A DNA stretch of 64,000 bases from NCBI GenBank assembly GCA_018524725.1, contig JAEUWP010000366.1:186001-250000 (forward strand). Direction: 5' to 3'. The notes below the pieces were generated by a model, which had not been told where the DNA came from, searched no databases, and saw only the letters and a program-made list of their open reading frames with translations. A program made the position numbers and the translations under genes. This DNA comes from Podaxis mareebaensis. Its lineage: Eukaryota; Basidiomycota; Agaricomycetes; Agaricales; Agaricaceae. Shown in pieces: positions 44,904 to 54,072 of the stretch. Positions within the stretch are counted from its first letter, which is position 1. Each line of letters opens with the position of its first letter.

Positions 44904-45840
44904 CTTGGTTGACTATTGAATAAGAATATCGGGTGAGGAGGAGGAAGTAATTGGGGACGAGTTGATATGAAGTCGATGTTGACGGGGGTACCTCTCTGCC
45001 AGAGAAGAGTTGCAGCGATGATGATACAGGGGTAGTATGTAAGACCTAGGCCAAAGGGCAAAACCAGCGAACGACAGGCACAAGAAAAAAAAAAAGGAAA
45101 GGACGTCCAACGTCTTGCGCTAGCGCAAGGAGCTGCGAAGAACAAAAGGAAAAAAGGGGGTTAGTGGAAGAGCGAAAGAAAGAAAGGTAAGGATTGATGA
45201 AACGCACTGGCAGAGGTTAGGTATGGTGGGCGTGTGCCAACGGGGCAAGGGGATGACAGATGTGCAAGTGTTGCAGGGAGGCTGGGTAAGAGGTTGCATC
45301 CATCATTGTTCATGTCAACAGGGTCGTCGCTATGACCACCACGTGCTGCTATATAACCTTCGACAACTCTGGCTGGGCCTGGCCCAGTCCAATGTCTTTT
45401 TTGTTCTCACTTCTTATCTATCTGTCGACGACCGTAGTCCAGCGTACCAGCGTACTTCGATGTAACCGACCCAAATAATGTATCACTAGAAACGGGAAAT
45501 ATATCGGTATATCTTCAATTGATACCAGTAAGATGTGACAAAGCACTGCTTTCCACAAAATTAAGTCTGCAATAACACCTGTCTATCCTCACCCGGCTCT
45601 TGCTGTCGGGGAGATCGGAGTCAGGCTTTGACTCAGCCTCCCATGTTCCGTAGTCAGCATGCCTCGCGTCGGCGCGCTCAGAGGGCACCGCCTTCGTCGA
45701 GTCAGGTTTCCCGTGACACGTCACATAGATATAAGCTGCCTCCTGCTGCTCTCGGCACTTCCTCCACAAATTTCATTCCATCCACATCCATACCCTCTCT
45801 CTCATAGACTTTCCTATCTCTATAAACTAATTTAACGATC
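44904..45840. promoter_or_regulatory. 937-bp divergent promoter, tetraspanin / MBF1
   Basis: The largest gene-free gap in the window, between the divergent tetraspanin and MBF1 starts. A T/C-rich tract reads downward from the tetraspanin side, and ctatataac at about 45349-45357 is TATA-like. A perfect Gcn4/AP-1-type site TGACTCA stands at 45629-45635. The short frames here (44885-45145 minus, 45223-45465 plus, 45515-45769 minus) have no conserved features and look accidental. Confidence 0.55.
45629..45635. promoter_or_regulatory. Gcn4-type (TGACTCA) site upstream of MBF1
   Basis: A perfect 7-bp palindromic TGACTCA lies 206 bp upstream of the MBF1 start codon. This is the consensus of yeast Gcn4 and fungal CpcA. 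A half-site gagtca follows at about 45697. A single short match can occur by chance, so the call is tentative. Confidence 0.4.
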
Positions 45841-46546
45841 ATGGATAACGACTGGGACTCGAAACTTGTCGTTGGCTACAAGCGACAGGTAGCAAAAGTT
45901 GCGAAGAAGGATTCCGAAGTGAACGGTACGGAGCGTCTCTCCTTTTCGAAAGTTTGAGCATTTAGCTTATTCTTCTTCAGCTGTAGGTTGGATTCCCTCC
46001 CCAACTGTATGATATTCTTATTGTCCCCTAGGCTCGACGTGCTGGCGCAATAGTGTCGGTCGACAAGAAGATTACCGCCGGAAGCAACAAGGCTCACCAG
46101 GGTATGCCACTCCTCACCGATTCGGGTTCTTCTCGATTAATGCTTCAGCAGGCACCGACCATCAACGTATCGCCAAGCTCGACCGCGAGAACGAAGTTGC
46201 CCCACCCCCAAAGATTTCACCAACTGTCGGACGAGTACGTAATCAGTCTTGAGTTTTCTTCAACTGGTTATCCTTATTCTATCCTAGGCCATCCAAGCCG
46301 CCCGACAGGATATGCAACTTTCACAAAAAGACCTGGCACAAAAGATTAACGAGAAGCCTTCCATACTACAAGATTATGAGTCGGGAAAGGCCATCCCTAA
46401 CCCCCAGATTCTGGCCAAGCTCGAGAGGATTCTCAAAGTGAAGCTCAGGGGTGAGTGATTGTCCAGGAGATCCAAGTGACTCCGTTCTAACGTCGCCCGC
46501 AGGTTCAGATATTGGGAAGAAACTGGAGGGGCCGAAGAAGACCTAA
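45841..46546 (+). CDS. MBF1: Multiprotein bridging factor 1 (coactivator MBF1)
   Basis: Conserved coactivator that bridges Gcn4-type bZIP factors and TBP; also acts on stalled ribosomes. Exons by frame and consensus: 45841-45925, 45981-45982 (2 nt), 46032-46101, 46152-46234, 46288-46450 and 46503-46546. These sum to 447 nt, an exact multiple of three, giving 148 residues, normal for MBF1. The start reads [16 protein letters not shown]. The 2-nt exon CT turns EVN-G into [17 protein letters not shown], the usual family block. Then come [19 protein letters not shown] and the helix-turn-helix domain [20 protein letters not shown] with [20 protein letters not shown]. It ends [14 protein letters not shown]. 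The third intron (46102-46151) ends in a double acceptor cagcag. It converges on gamma-tubulin with 157 bp between stops. Confidence 0.95.
45981..45982 (+). other. Candidate 2-nt microexon (CT) in MBF1
   Basis: It is flanked by acceptor ttcttcag and donor gtaggt, between introns of 55 nt (45926-45980) and 49 nt (45983-46031). Including it restores the frame and the conserved NAARRAG motif. A single 113-nt intron with donor gtgaac at 45919 also keeps frame but deletes VNA. Confidence 0.6.
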
Positions 46547-46703
46547 ATTTTTTCGTCCCCTCCACCCCTTTAACCAACCTCTTGTCAGACCCACCATTTA
46601 CTTTTCCCGTGTACTAGTTATACCAATGCATAAGCTGTCGGAATGAAAGTATACAATTACAATATGTCGTACAACTACCACGGCTACCAAATCCTACGTC
46701 AAG

Positions 46704-48672
46704 CTATGTTGCTGCTTCACCTTCGGTCCCACCCTGTATCATCATTCGGTAAGATCAAGTGATGCACGATGGAAGGAGAACATACATAAGAGATGTAATC
46801 TGCACTTTCGCATGCCTTATACTCTTTCAAGAGCTCTTCACATGTTGCGCTGCTAGGTCATTAGAAACAGATTAGACCAATGTTTAGAAGACCCATACCG
46901 GGCATCATCAAATTCCTCCAACCCATTCTCGAACATTCTTTGCCTCTTATACTGTTCCAAAAATGCATTCCGCCTCCTTAGCCGATCAAACTGGTCCAAC
47001 ATTCGTTTGAACAACTAAAATCAAGCAGAATCGGAATCAGGAGTCTTTGTATCAATCAAATTCCAAGAAAGCATACCGATGCGATGCTCGTGTGATTCGC
47101 CAGCATCAGACCGCTGACACGGTGGTTTGTCGTAACGTATGGAGACCTGCGTGTCAAGGCGACTTGGATTGATGCAGGACCCCATGGAATGAAATTGGCG
47201 AGTTGTCGTTCACGGATACGAAGCAATGATTGATGGACCTGAACAATATCAAGTTATCAGTTGAACCCAGAGTGTGATATCGTCGCCTTTAACTTACATC
47301 TGTGGGATCGACGTCTCCTTGGATGATGTTCAAGATGGAGATGTAACACGCCGTTTTACTAGGCGTTGTTGATACCATTCTATTCTTTGGCTGCAGCAGT
47401 CGACGCATGACATCCAGAACGGTGGTTCGTCGGATGGGTTTGGCCTACACAAGCACATATAAGTTGAATTCTAAGGTATCAACAAAAGACCTACCTTATC
47501 TATCTGATCACTTGTGAACGGGGTATAAGAAGTCATAAGAAAATGACATCGAGGCGTTGGTATCAGTGACGCGATAATTCCAACGAGATCATTATTCATA
47601 TATCCAGGGTATCGTAGTGTCTGCGTGCTAGCAGCCATCACAGTCGAGACCTATATGTCTCCTATCAGGAACCATGAAAGCACTCAAATATAGACATAAA
47701 ACCACGCACTAGCTGATTTGTCTGGTCAAATGATGGCGTCTGGATATGTAACCTATCCGCAGAGATTCGCGCCAACGCCCCATTATCCAATACTACCACC
47801 GAATCCGCGTGGTTCACCAGCCGTTTCAGTGTAAGCAAAGAGTTATATGGCTGCACGACTACATCACCCTCTTGTGCATTTGGGAATACACTGTACGTCT
47901 GTATTAGCTTCTTGGGGAACTTATCGTTGAGCCTCTCGAGAAGGAAGGAGCCGAGACCAGAGCCTGTGCCGCCTGCGATGGAATGCATGAGCATGAAACC
48001 CTGCACAATGAAGAAACAAGGAATCCAGTCAGTGATTCCGCATGCTTTGTGATTGTGAGAAGTAGAAAGGGGAGGGGAGAGGAAATGGGATGGGCATAGG
48101 CGAAGGGTGAAGGCAGAGGTGAAGGGTGAAGATGGAGCATACGCCGAGGTCGACACACGTACCTCGAGCGAATCACTGCCCTCCGCCTCGCGATCCACCA
48201 TTTCCATAACCTCCTCGTAGATCTTCTCCCCCGCCGAATATCCCTGTGCCCAGTTGTTCCCAGCACCCCCTCCATCCGTCGATAAGAATATGTTTTCAGG
48301 GTTGTATAAATTTGCATATGGTGAAGTCAGGATGTTGTTGATCACCTATGGCCAGGCTTGAGCCCTATGTTCCAACACCCTGGAGGGAGCCAACGCACAC
48401 GGGGTTCTAGGTCGACCAGAATGGCTCTAGGGATGTAATGCTCATCATCTGCTTGATAGAAGAACACGTCCTTCCGATCCCCGCCTTCTGTCGCCCATTC
48501 TTCAAGAATGCCTTCCTTGCTAATCCCATGTTCGGCGCAGAGCCGTTGCCAAAACACGGAGCCCACTATAACGTGAATCAATACTGGGAGCACCGTACGT
48601 CCTCTGTGGAAAGGCTCACGCACTCTGGTTCCCGCATTGTCCGAGCTGCACTGTTACAATTTCCCTGGGCAT
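46704..48672 (-). CDS. Gamma-tubulin
   Basis: Microtubule-nucleating tubulin of the spindle pole body gamma-tubulin complex. The short first exon from ATG 48672 reads [16 protein letters not shown]. The following exons give [49 protein letters not shown] and the tubulin nucleotide-binding signature [15 protein letters not shown]. Then come [20 protein letters not shown] and [18 protein letters not shown] sequence, typical of gamma rather than alpha or beta tubulin. The C-terminal domain includes [38 protein letters not shown] and [26 protein letters not shown] text. A final exon of ten codons (GGTEGEAAT) ends at 46704 after a splice from YISY. About 450 residues, normal. Roughly eight introns. 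Confidence 0.93.
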
Positions 48673-48959
48673 GATAAAGACGCGAAAGTGAAATGTGACG
48701 CGCTGTGTCACATATACGCGTGCCTTTACCTCACGCGACTCGAGTCCCACATCCTTGCCAAGTCCGCGGTATCACCGCAAAGTCGAAGCATAAAAATTGT
48801 TTTGTACCCCTAAGTATGTACGTAACCTGTGATGTACCGGGTGATCCAAATTACAGGCGTTGCTACACCGGTGTGGGATAAAACGATAGTAAATACAATA
48901 ATCCCGAAATTTCCTTTCCGAAATCCAAATGAGAAAATGTTGGGTATCCGTTTCAATAT
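48673..48959. promoter_or_regulatory. Promoter of gamma-tubulin and 3' end of GH13 gene
   Basis: A 287-bp gap between two minus-strand genes. Just outside the gamma-tubulin ATG are gtgacgcgctgtgtcac and acgcgactcgag-type words (48697-48740). MluI-like acgcg cores are known cell-cycle elements in yeasts, but a match here is only suggestive. Confidence 0.4.
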
Positions 48960-51313
48960 TCAAGACCAATAGAGAGTGGAGAGTAAAGCAAGCGTTACAC
49001 CGAGCGACGAATATAAATGCGGTGACGACAGTGTCATAACAGAATTATTTTGGCGTTCTGAACTCCCCACATCTCCAGCGAGGGTTCTGCCACAGAAACC
49101 CGAACCTTGCAGAGAATCGCTAGGGATAAGGATAACGGGCATGCCACCCTTCGTATACTCGACGTCGAGATAACCTTTAGACCCTACAACCCATTGTTGG
49201 CAGGTGAAAATGCTGATCAAGCTCGTAAGCCCAAGTCACACTCCCATCGTAAGGCGCTCACTTTGTCATTTCTGTGCTCGAGTCATAAGGAGACGGGACT
49301 GCAATATGGGTACCATTTCGAGGCTGCAAAGAGTAGTAATCATTAGACGATGGGGTCCCACTTGCAACGGAGAAAAGTTCATACTGGAGAGCCAATGTTG
49401 GTGGCGACGGAGATCACCTGTCCCTTCATTATGGCGATACCATAGGGGCTAGTCGTCAGAATGTGGGTTTCTTGCTTCAACCAATCCGTCTTCACGAGGA
49501 AATTGCGGAACTAAGTTGAATGTTACCATTAGTCGGATAGCTTCCTGCGAACAAGAAATTAACGAGCGTACCTTGTTCAAAGTCTGGATGAGCTTATAAG
49601 CGTCGGACTCTTTGTAATTCGACGTCCAAAGAGGCTCACGATTGTACTAGAGGTTAGACGTGCGTCAAAAGATATCCACAACTAATCTGGAGAATGCGCA
49701 CAGGATCGGCAGCGCCTGAAAAGGATTGCTCTTGGCCATAATATACAATTGGAATGCCGTCCATCATCCAGTTCAAGATCATAGCATTGCTGAAAACGGT
49801 TGACACCATGAATCGCCAGCACACTACCGTTGGATCCAATACTTACTATAGACTTTGAGGATCCACGGATTTGTTATGCCAGCGGCTTACATCCTGGTTC
49901 TCGAGAAAGTTGCCAAGCAAGCCGACATCCTATTTGACGTGAGTATGTACTAAGGGAGAGGAAATAGGGCATACCTTGAATTTAGCCTTGGATTGCTCGA
50001 ACACGGTGGAAATGGCAGTGATATTCCCAGGGCCAGGAATTGCAAATCCCTCCATCAGAGCAGAGTACATGGGGAAGTTGAGAACGGAATCGAGTGCCTG
50101 GGGTCCTTGATATTGTGCTATGGGACTGGTAGCGAGGTGAGATGAATCGGTGATGAAGGGAACACCATCACATACTCGACTTCGAGCCCGCCAAAAACTT
50201 CGCCCATGCAAAAGACGCCAGCCTTAGCGCAGAACTGAGGCCAAAAATCCATCTGCACATGCCTAAAAGGGATTAGCGCTCCGCTGCCATTACAGATTGA
50301 ATCCCAGCGACGTACTTGGCGGCTAAGATGGATAAATTAGTGTTGAAAATTGCTGGTAGGGTTTCTCAGGCTCACCGTCAATGCGAAGGCCATCAATGTC
50401 GTATTCTTTAACGAGATTCTGGATCCACTCGCCGTATCGTGCAATGACAGTGGGATTGGTTGTGTCAACGTCAGGAAGTGGCACTTTCTCATCGCCCAAC
50501 CAGCAGTTCTGCTCGCTGGTCGTGTTGCCCCACTGGATGGGACAGTACGAGTGATACAAAGACTATGCTAGTTTTAGGCGCCCGTGGTGCGGGGAAATAG
50601 CTAGAATACGCACGGCATCTTTGAAAAAGTACTTTGAGTAATCCGGGGTTGTTGACGTAGCCATGACATTATTGACTACAACATCGACCATAATATACCT
50701 GCAATCATGTATCAGTCATGGTTGATAGGTGGCGGAGTTAAGCGCACATGTCTCGACGGTGAAGTTCCTTGATTAGAGCTTTAAGATCGGCTGCCGTGCC
50801 AAAACGGTCGTTGAGCTTGCTGATGTCTTGCATCCAATAACCATGATATGGGTCTCCATATGCAGACCGTGGACCATCATAGTTCTGATTTATTGGGCTG
50901 ATCCAGACTGAAGGAGTAGTTGAGTCGAAATCCTGAAAATTTAAATGATAGGAAGACTCACTGGCAGTAAAACCGGCATTCTCGATGTAATCAAGGTTTT
51001 CACGAATACTAATCGTAAATGCGCAATTGGCATAGGCATGGACAAGAGTCAGTTAGAACACACGTATTCCATGTTCCTCCGCAAAATGTTTGTTTTCCGG
51101 GGTCACAAGCAGTGCGGTCAGCACCTTCGGGGAGGGCGAAGCGATCAGTAATCAGTCTAGCAGTTATAAATCAATGTCCGCATAGTCTGGAAGAGGACCG
51201 GAAGGAAGAGGTGCGTACTGGTAAATGGAACGACCGCGCCATTGCTCTGCCGTCGCAGCGTGGGCACAATAAAAAGACGCGAAGACGGAGAGGAGGGTAG
51301 CTGGAGAGAACAT
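48960..51313 (-). CDS. GH13 alpha-glucan enzyme, GPI-type (Agt-like 4-alpha-glucanotransferase)
   Basis: Secreted GH13 protein. The ATG at 51313 opens a signal peptide, MFSPATLLSVFASFYCAHA. The (beta/alpha)8 barrel follows: SIYQLITDRFALPEGADRTA, IWISPINQNYDGPRSAYGDP, YWMQDISKLNDRFG. The catalytic Asp is in DGLRIDAAKHVQMDFW and the acid/base Glu in FCMGEVFGG. Region I reads DVVVNNVM instead of DVVxNH; region IV reads FLENQDVSRW instead of ENHD. Both histidines needed by true alpha-amylases are thus replaced, as reported for GPI-anchored Agt enzymes that remodel cell-wall alpha-glucan. The C-terminus ends SSLGVTLALLSTLYWS after a Ser-rich stretch, fitting a GPI-attachment signal. The AAK of DAAKHV is encoded by a 7-nt exon (complement 50316-50322). 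About 530 residues, about ten introns. An ordinary alpha-amylase is the alternative. Confidence 0.85.
50316..50322 (-). other. 7-nt microexon (CCGCCAA) in GH13 gene
   Basis: It is flanked by acceptor ccatcttag and donor gtacgt on the minus strand. Joined with its neighbours it encodes AAK of the catalytic motif GLRIDAAKHV, which no other splice arrangement seen here restores. Confidence 0.75.
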
Positions 51314-51828
51314 GTGGAAGGAAAGAGGGGAAGGAAGGAGCGGAAGTGTGGTAGAGAACGGACTGCTCTTGTGAGCACGAAGGAGGGAAGGGAGAAGCCA
51401 GAAATGGTGACGGGAGGGAAGGAGAGGATAAACAACATAATATATGGGTTCACCTCTAGTCCCAGCGATGAGGATTCCCCAGGATTCCCCGCGTCGGGTT
51501 AGACTTTCCTGTATATCACCTGACCCTGGTTTCCGGAGTCCCAGTCAATCTCAGATCTCTCCCGGATCTTGCCACGGTTCCCCACTCAACCGCCTCCCGG
51601 GTCCCAGATCCGCTCTTCTTCCACATTACACGTTTGCGCTCTCACCCACGCGTCTACTTGGACATCGCTTCTCGGTGGACCACCTTATACGCCTTGAGTT
51701 CTGCTGTATCTTCTGTGCTGCCTGCCGAGGGTAACCACATACAACCGGCACCACTGACATCCCGCCACACCAACCGGACATTGGCTTCACACAACTCTCT
51801 GTTCCCTGAACGCCAACTCGAACTGGCT
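51314..51828. promoter_or_regulatory. Divergent promoter, GH13 enzyme / sugar transporter
   Basis: The 515 bp between two divergent starts of functionally related genes. On the minus strand, the words GCGGGG (complement 51487-51492) and CTGGGG (complement 51477-51482) sit in a tandem aggattcccc repeat; both fit the CreA/Mig1 consensus SYGGRG. The rest is C/T-rich. Confidence 0.55.
51471..51492. promoter_or_regulatory. Tandem CreA/Mig1-type sites
   Basis: Two adjacent copies of aggattcccc (51471-51480 and 51481-51490) put two SYGGRG-type words on the minus strand 6-10 bp apart. Paired sites are the arrangement that CreA needs in Aspergillus promoters. Carbon catabolite repression of the pair is inferred, not shown. 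Confidence 0.4.
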
Positions 51829-53749
51829 ATGTCCACTCATAAGAGTCTTAACGGCGATTCTTTCACGAAGTACGGTTGGCTTGTTTGTATTTGGGTCCTT
51901 GTCATTCCGTTCCAGGTATTTTCTTTCCCGCATGCATCCATGTCCTTCAAAAGCTCTTAATTCGGAATCATGAAGTATGGCTATCATATATCAGCTCTAA
52001 ATCAGATCAAATCTGTCTTAACATGCGAAACTACTGAAAATCCCTTCATCAAAGACCCCGTTTCACTTCCAACATGCATACCTATGTCCAATTTCGTATT
52101 CTCTTTCGTAACTGCGGTTTTCACAATAGGTGGCCTGCTAGGCAGCCTTGTTGCAAACGTCCTGATGGATCGTTACGGACGTAAGGGGGCTTCCAAAGTG
52201 GCTGCGCTCTTGCTCGCTGTAGGCGCTGGACTTATGGGTGCCAGTAGCTCTGTCACCATGCTTAGTTTCGGCAGGTGAGGCTACTATTGATATATCTTTT
52301 GCCATTGCTCCACGTTCAATCAGATTCCTCGTGGGCACTGGCTCCGGTATCGGTATATGTGTTGGACCAATTTATGTCGCTGAAATCGCGCCGTCCAAAA
52401 TAAGTGGAAATATCGGTCCGTCCTTCCACTTTCACGCTATTCTTCTATTTGAACATTGAGGGATGTAGGTGTGCTCACACAACTCGGTATTGTCCTGGGT
52501 ATAATGGTAACGCAAATTGCTGGTTTTCGTTTTGCAACTCCAACGGAATGGCGCCTTGTACTCTTCGTGTCTTCGTTTGTTGGTTGCCTGCAGTTCCTGG
52601 GTAGTTACTTCGTCGTTGAGACTCCTACGTGGCTGGGCCTTAAGAACCGTCCCGAGGAAAGGAAGACTATTTCGAAGCGCCTGTGGGGGGTACATGCTAA
52701 TTCATGTAACTATCTTCCATGACAATCCCCGAGAACTGCATACTGACGCCCCAGGGTTAGCCTCAGAGCCTGACGATGAGAACCCTTTGTTGGATGAAAT
52801 AGAACTTCTGCATTCGCAAGCGCAAACTAATACAACGACCATGACGCAATTATTCCTTTCGCCAGAGCTTCACAGGCCTTTGATGATCGTTTCCTTTGCT
52901 ATGTTATCGCAACAGATATCTGGTATGATTCTGACATTCAACCATTCGTTCGCATCTCACGTCGGCCTCCCAGGTATCAACGCAGGTCGGTATTCGAATA
53001 ACCGGGAGGGACACAACATCTCATTATCGACTAGTCCTTTATTATAGCAATGAGATCTTGTCGAAATCTTTGCCTGATTGGGGGCCATATGTCTCGCTTG
53101 GCATCACAATCGTGAATGTCATTATGACGTTCCCGCCCATTATCCTCATAGAGGTCTTCGCTCTCCTCCACTTCATCATAAACGAGCTTGCTGACCTTCA
53201 CACGTAGCGCGTCGGGCGCAAGTCTCTTCTAAGACTATCAACTTCTGGAGCTCTCATCTCACTTGGTGCCATTGGTTATGGCCTCAACTCTGGTTTCGCA
53301 AGTCTTGCGAGTATCGCGACAATCACATTTGTGATGTATGCATCTAGGTCTTTTTGTTACACGCCCTGTTCAACCGCTTTCGTTCCAGGTCGTTCGCAAT
53401 AGGCTTAGGACCCATTCCTTTCGTGATGATTCCTGAGGTTTCCCCTCCCCATGTGAGTGCTATCAGATTCGCATGGATTTCTTCGCAATTGACACACTTG
53501 TTAGGCTGTGTCTGCCTTATCATCGATGGCATTTTCGCTCAACTGTAGGCTGACCCTTATTGATCTTTGGGTTTTACATTCTCATTTTCCGCTGTAGGGA
53601 TTGTCAACTTCTTTGTTGGCTTAATCTTTCTTCCTCTTCGAAGCTTCCTCTCGGCTGGTGATCCCGCGAAAGAAGGACGGGTGTTTTATGTTTTTGTTAC
53701 CGTCTTGTTGGCAGCGTCACTTTCCCTGTTTAAATTATACCGAGGATGA
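51829..53749 (+). CDS. MFS sugar transporter (Vps73/Ybr241c-like)
   Basis: Twelve-helix major facilitator of the sugar-porter family. The ATG at 51829 gives MSTHKSLNGDSFTKYGWLVC, then YGYHISALNQIKSVLTCE. Family signatures are present: DRYGRKGASK after helix 2, GSGIGICVGPIYVAEIAPSK, the QQISGINAVLYYSNEI motif (where a 12-nt exon at 52974-52985 encodes most of GINA) and DRVGRK-like RVGRKSLLRLS. Later exons give AVSALSSMAFSLNW, then IVNFFVGLIFLPLRSFLSAG and DPAKEGRVFYVFVT, which is the ending typical of the vacuolar Vps73/Ybr241c group rather than plasma-membrane hexose carriers. Stop at 53747-53749. About 480 residues, many introns. Its divergent GH13 neighbour suggests coupling to alpha-glucan metabolism. 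Substrate and membrane are inferred. Confidence 0.88.
52974..52985 (+). other. 12-nt microexon in sugar transporter gene
   Basis: The 12 bases gtatcaacgcag sit between acceptor cctcccag and donor gtcggt. With them the protein reads SGINAVLYYSNEI, the sugar-porter helix 7 motif. Skipping them removes four codons and the conserved INA. Confidence 0.75.
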
Positions 53750-54072
53750 GCGGTTCTAAACTTCAATGTTAGATACTTCATAACTATCGTCTGGGCATTT
53801 TCTGAAAAATCAAGCGCGATGATGAGTCATCCCCTCGAAAGGGAAGTGAAATCGTCGGAGTCTTAAATTCCTGTGGCGGAGTTTCAAAGTGTCAGTGCCA
53901 AGCGTGGTGTGTTCGAAGGGGACTTACTGCCACTCTGCACATTGACGAATCGTGTTGGAGGCGGTCTTCGTCTTCTCTTTGCTAATTTACCCCCTCAACA
54001 GTATTCAAAACGGCGACCGGACCTGGAAGCGCTGCGCGGCGTTCGGTGACCCCCTCCAGGTCGTCGTCCCAT
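53750..54072. promoter_or_regulatory. 323-bp region upstream of Not1
   Basis: Contains the transporter's 3' UTR and the Not1 promoter or 5' UTR. The Not1 frame stays open upstream of the chosen ATG as far as a stop near 53983, and a ctcaacag acceptor-like word lies at about 53993-54000. An extra, unseen first exon may therefore exist. Confidence 0.45.

Noticed and set aside
44885..45145. 86-codon minus-strand frame
   Set aside because: Compositional frame in the tetraspanin 5' region; the true tetraspanin ATG is at 44903.
45981..46006. 26-nt exon in MBF1 instead of the 2-nt one
   Set aside because: It keeps frame but leaves an intron of only 25 nt and inserts VGWIPSPT into a conserved block.
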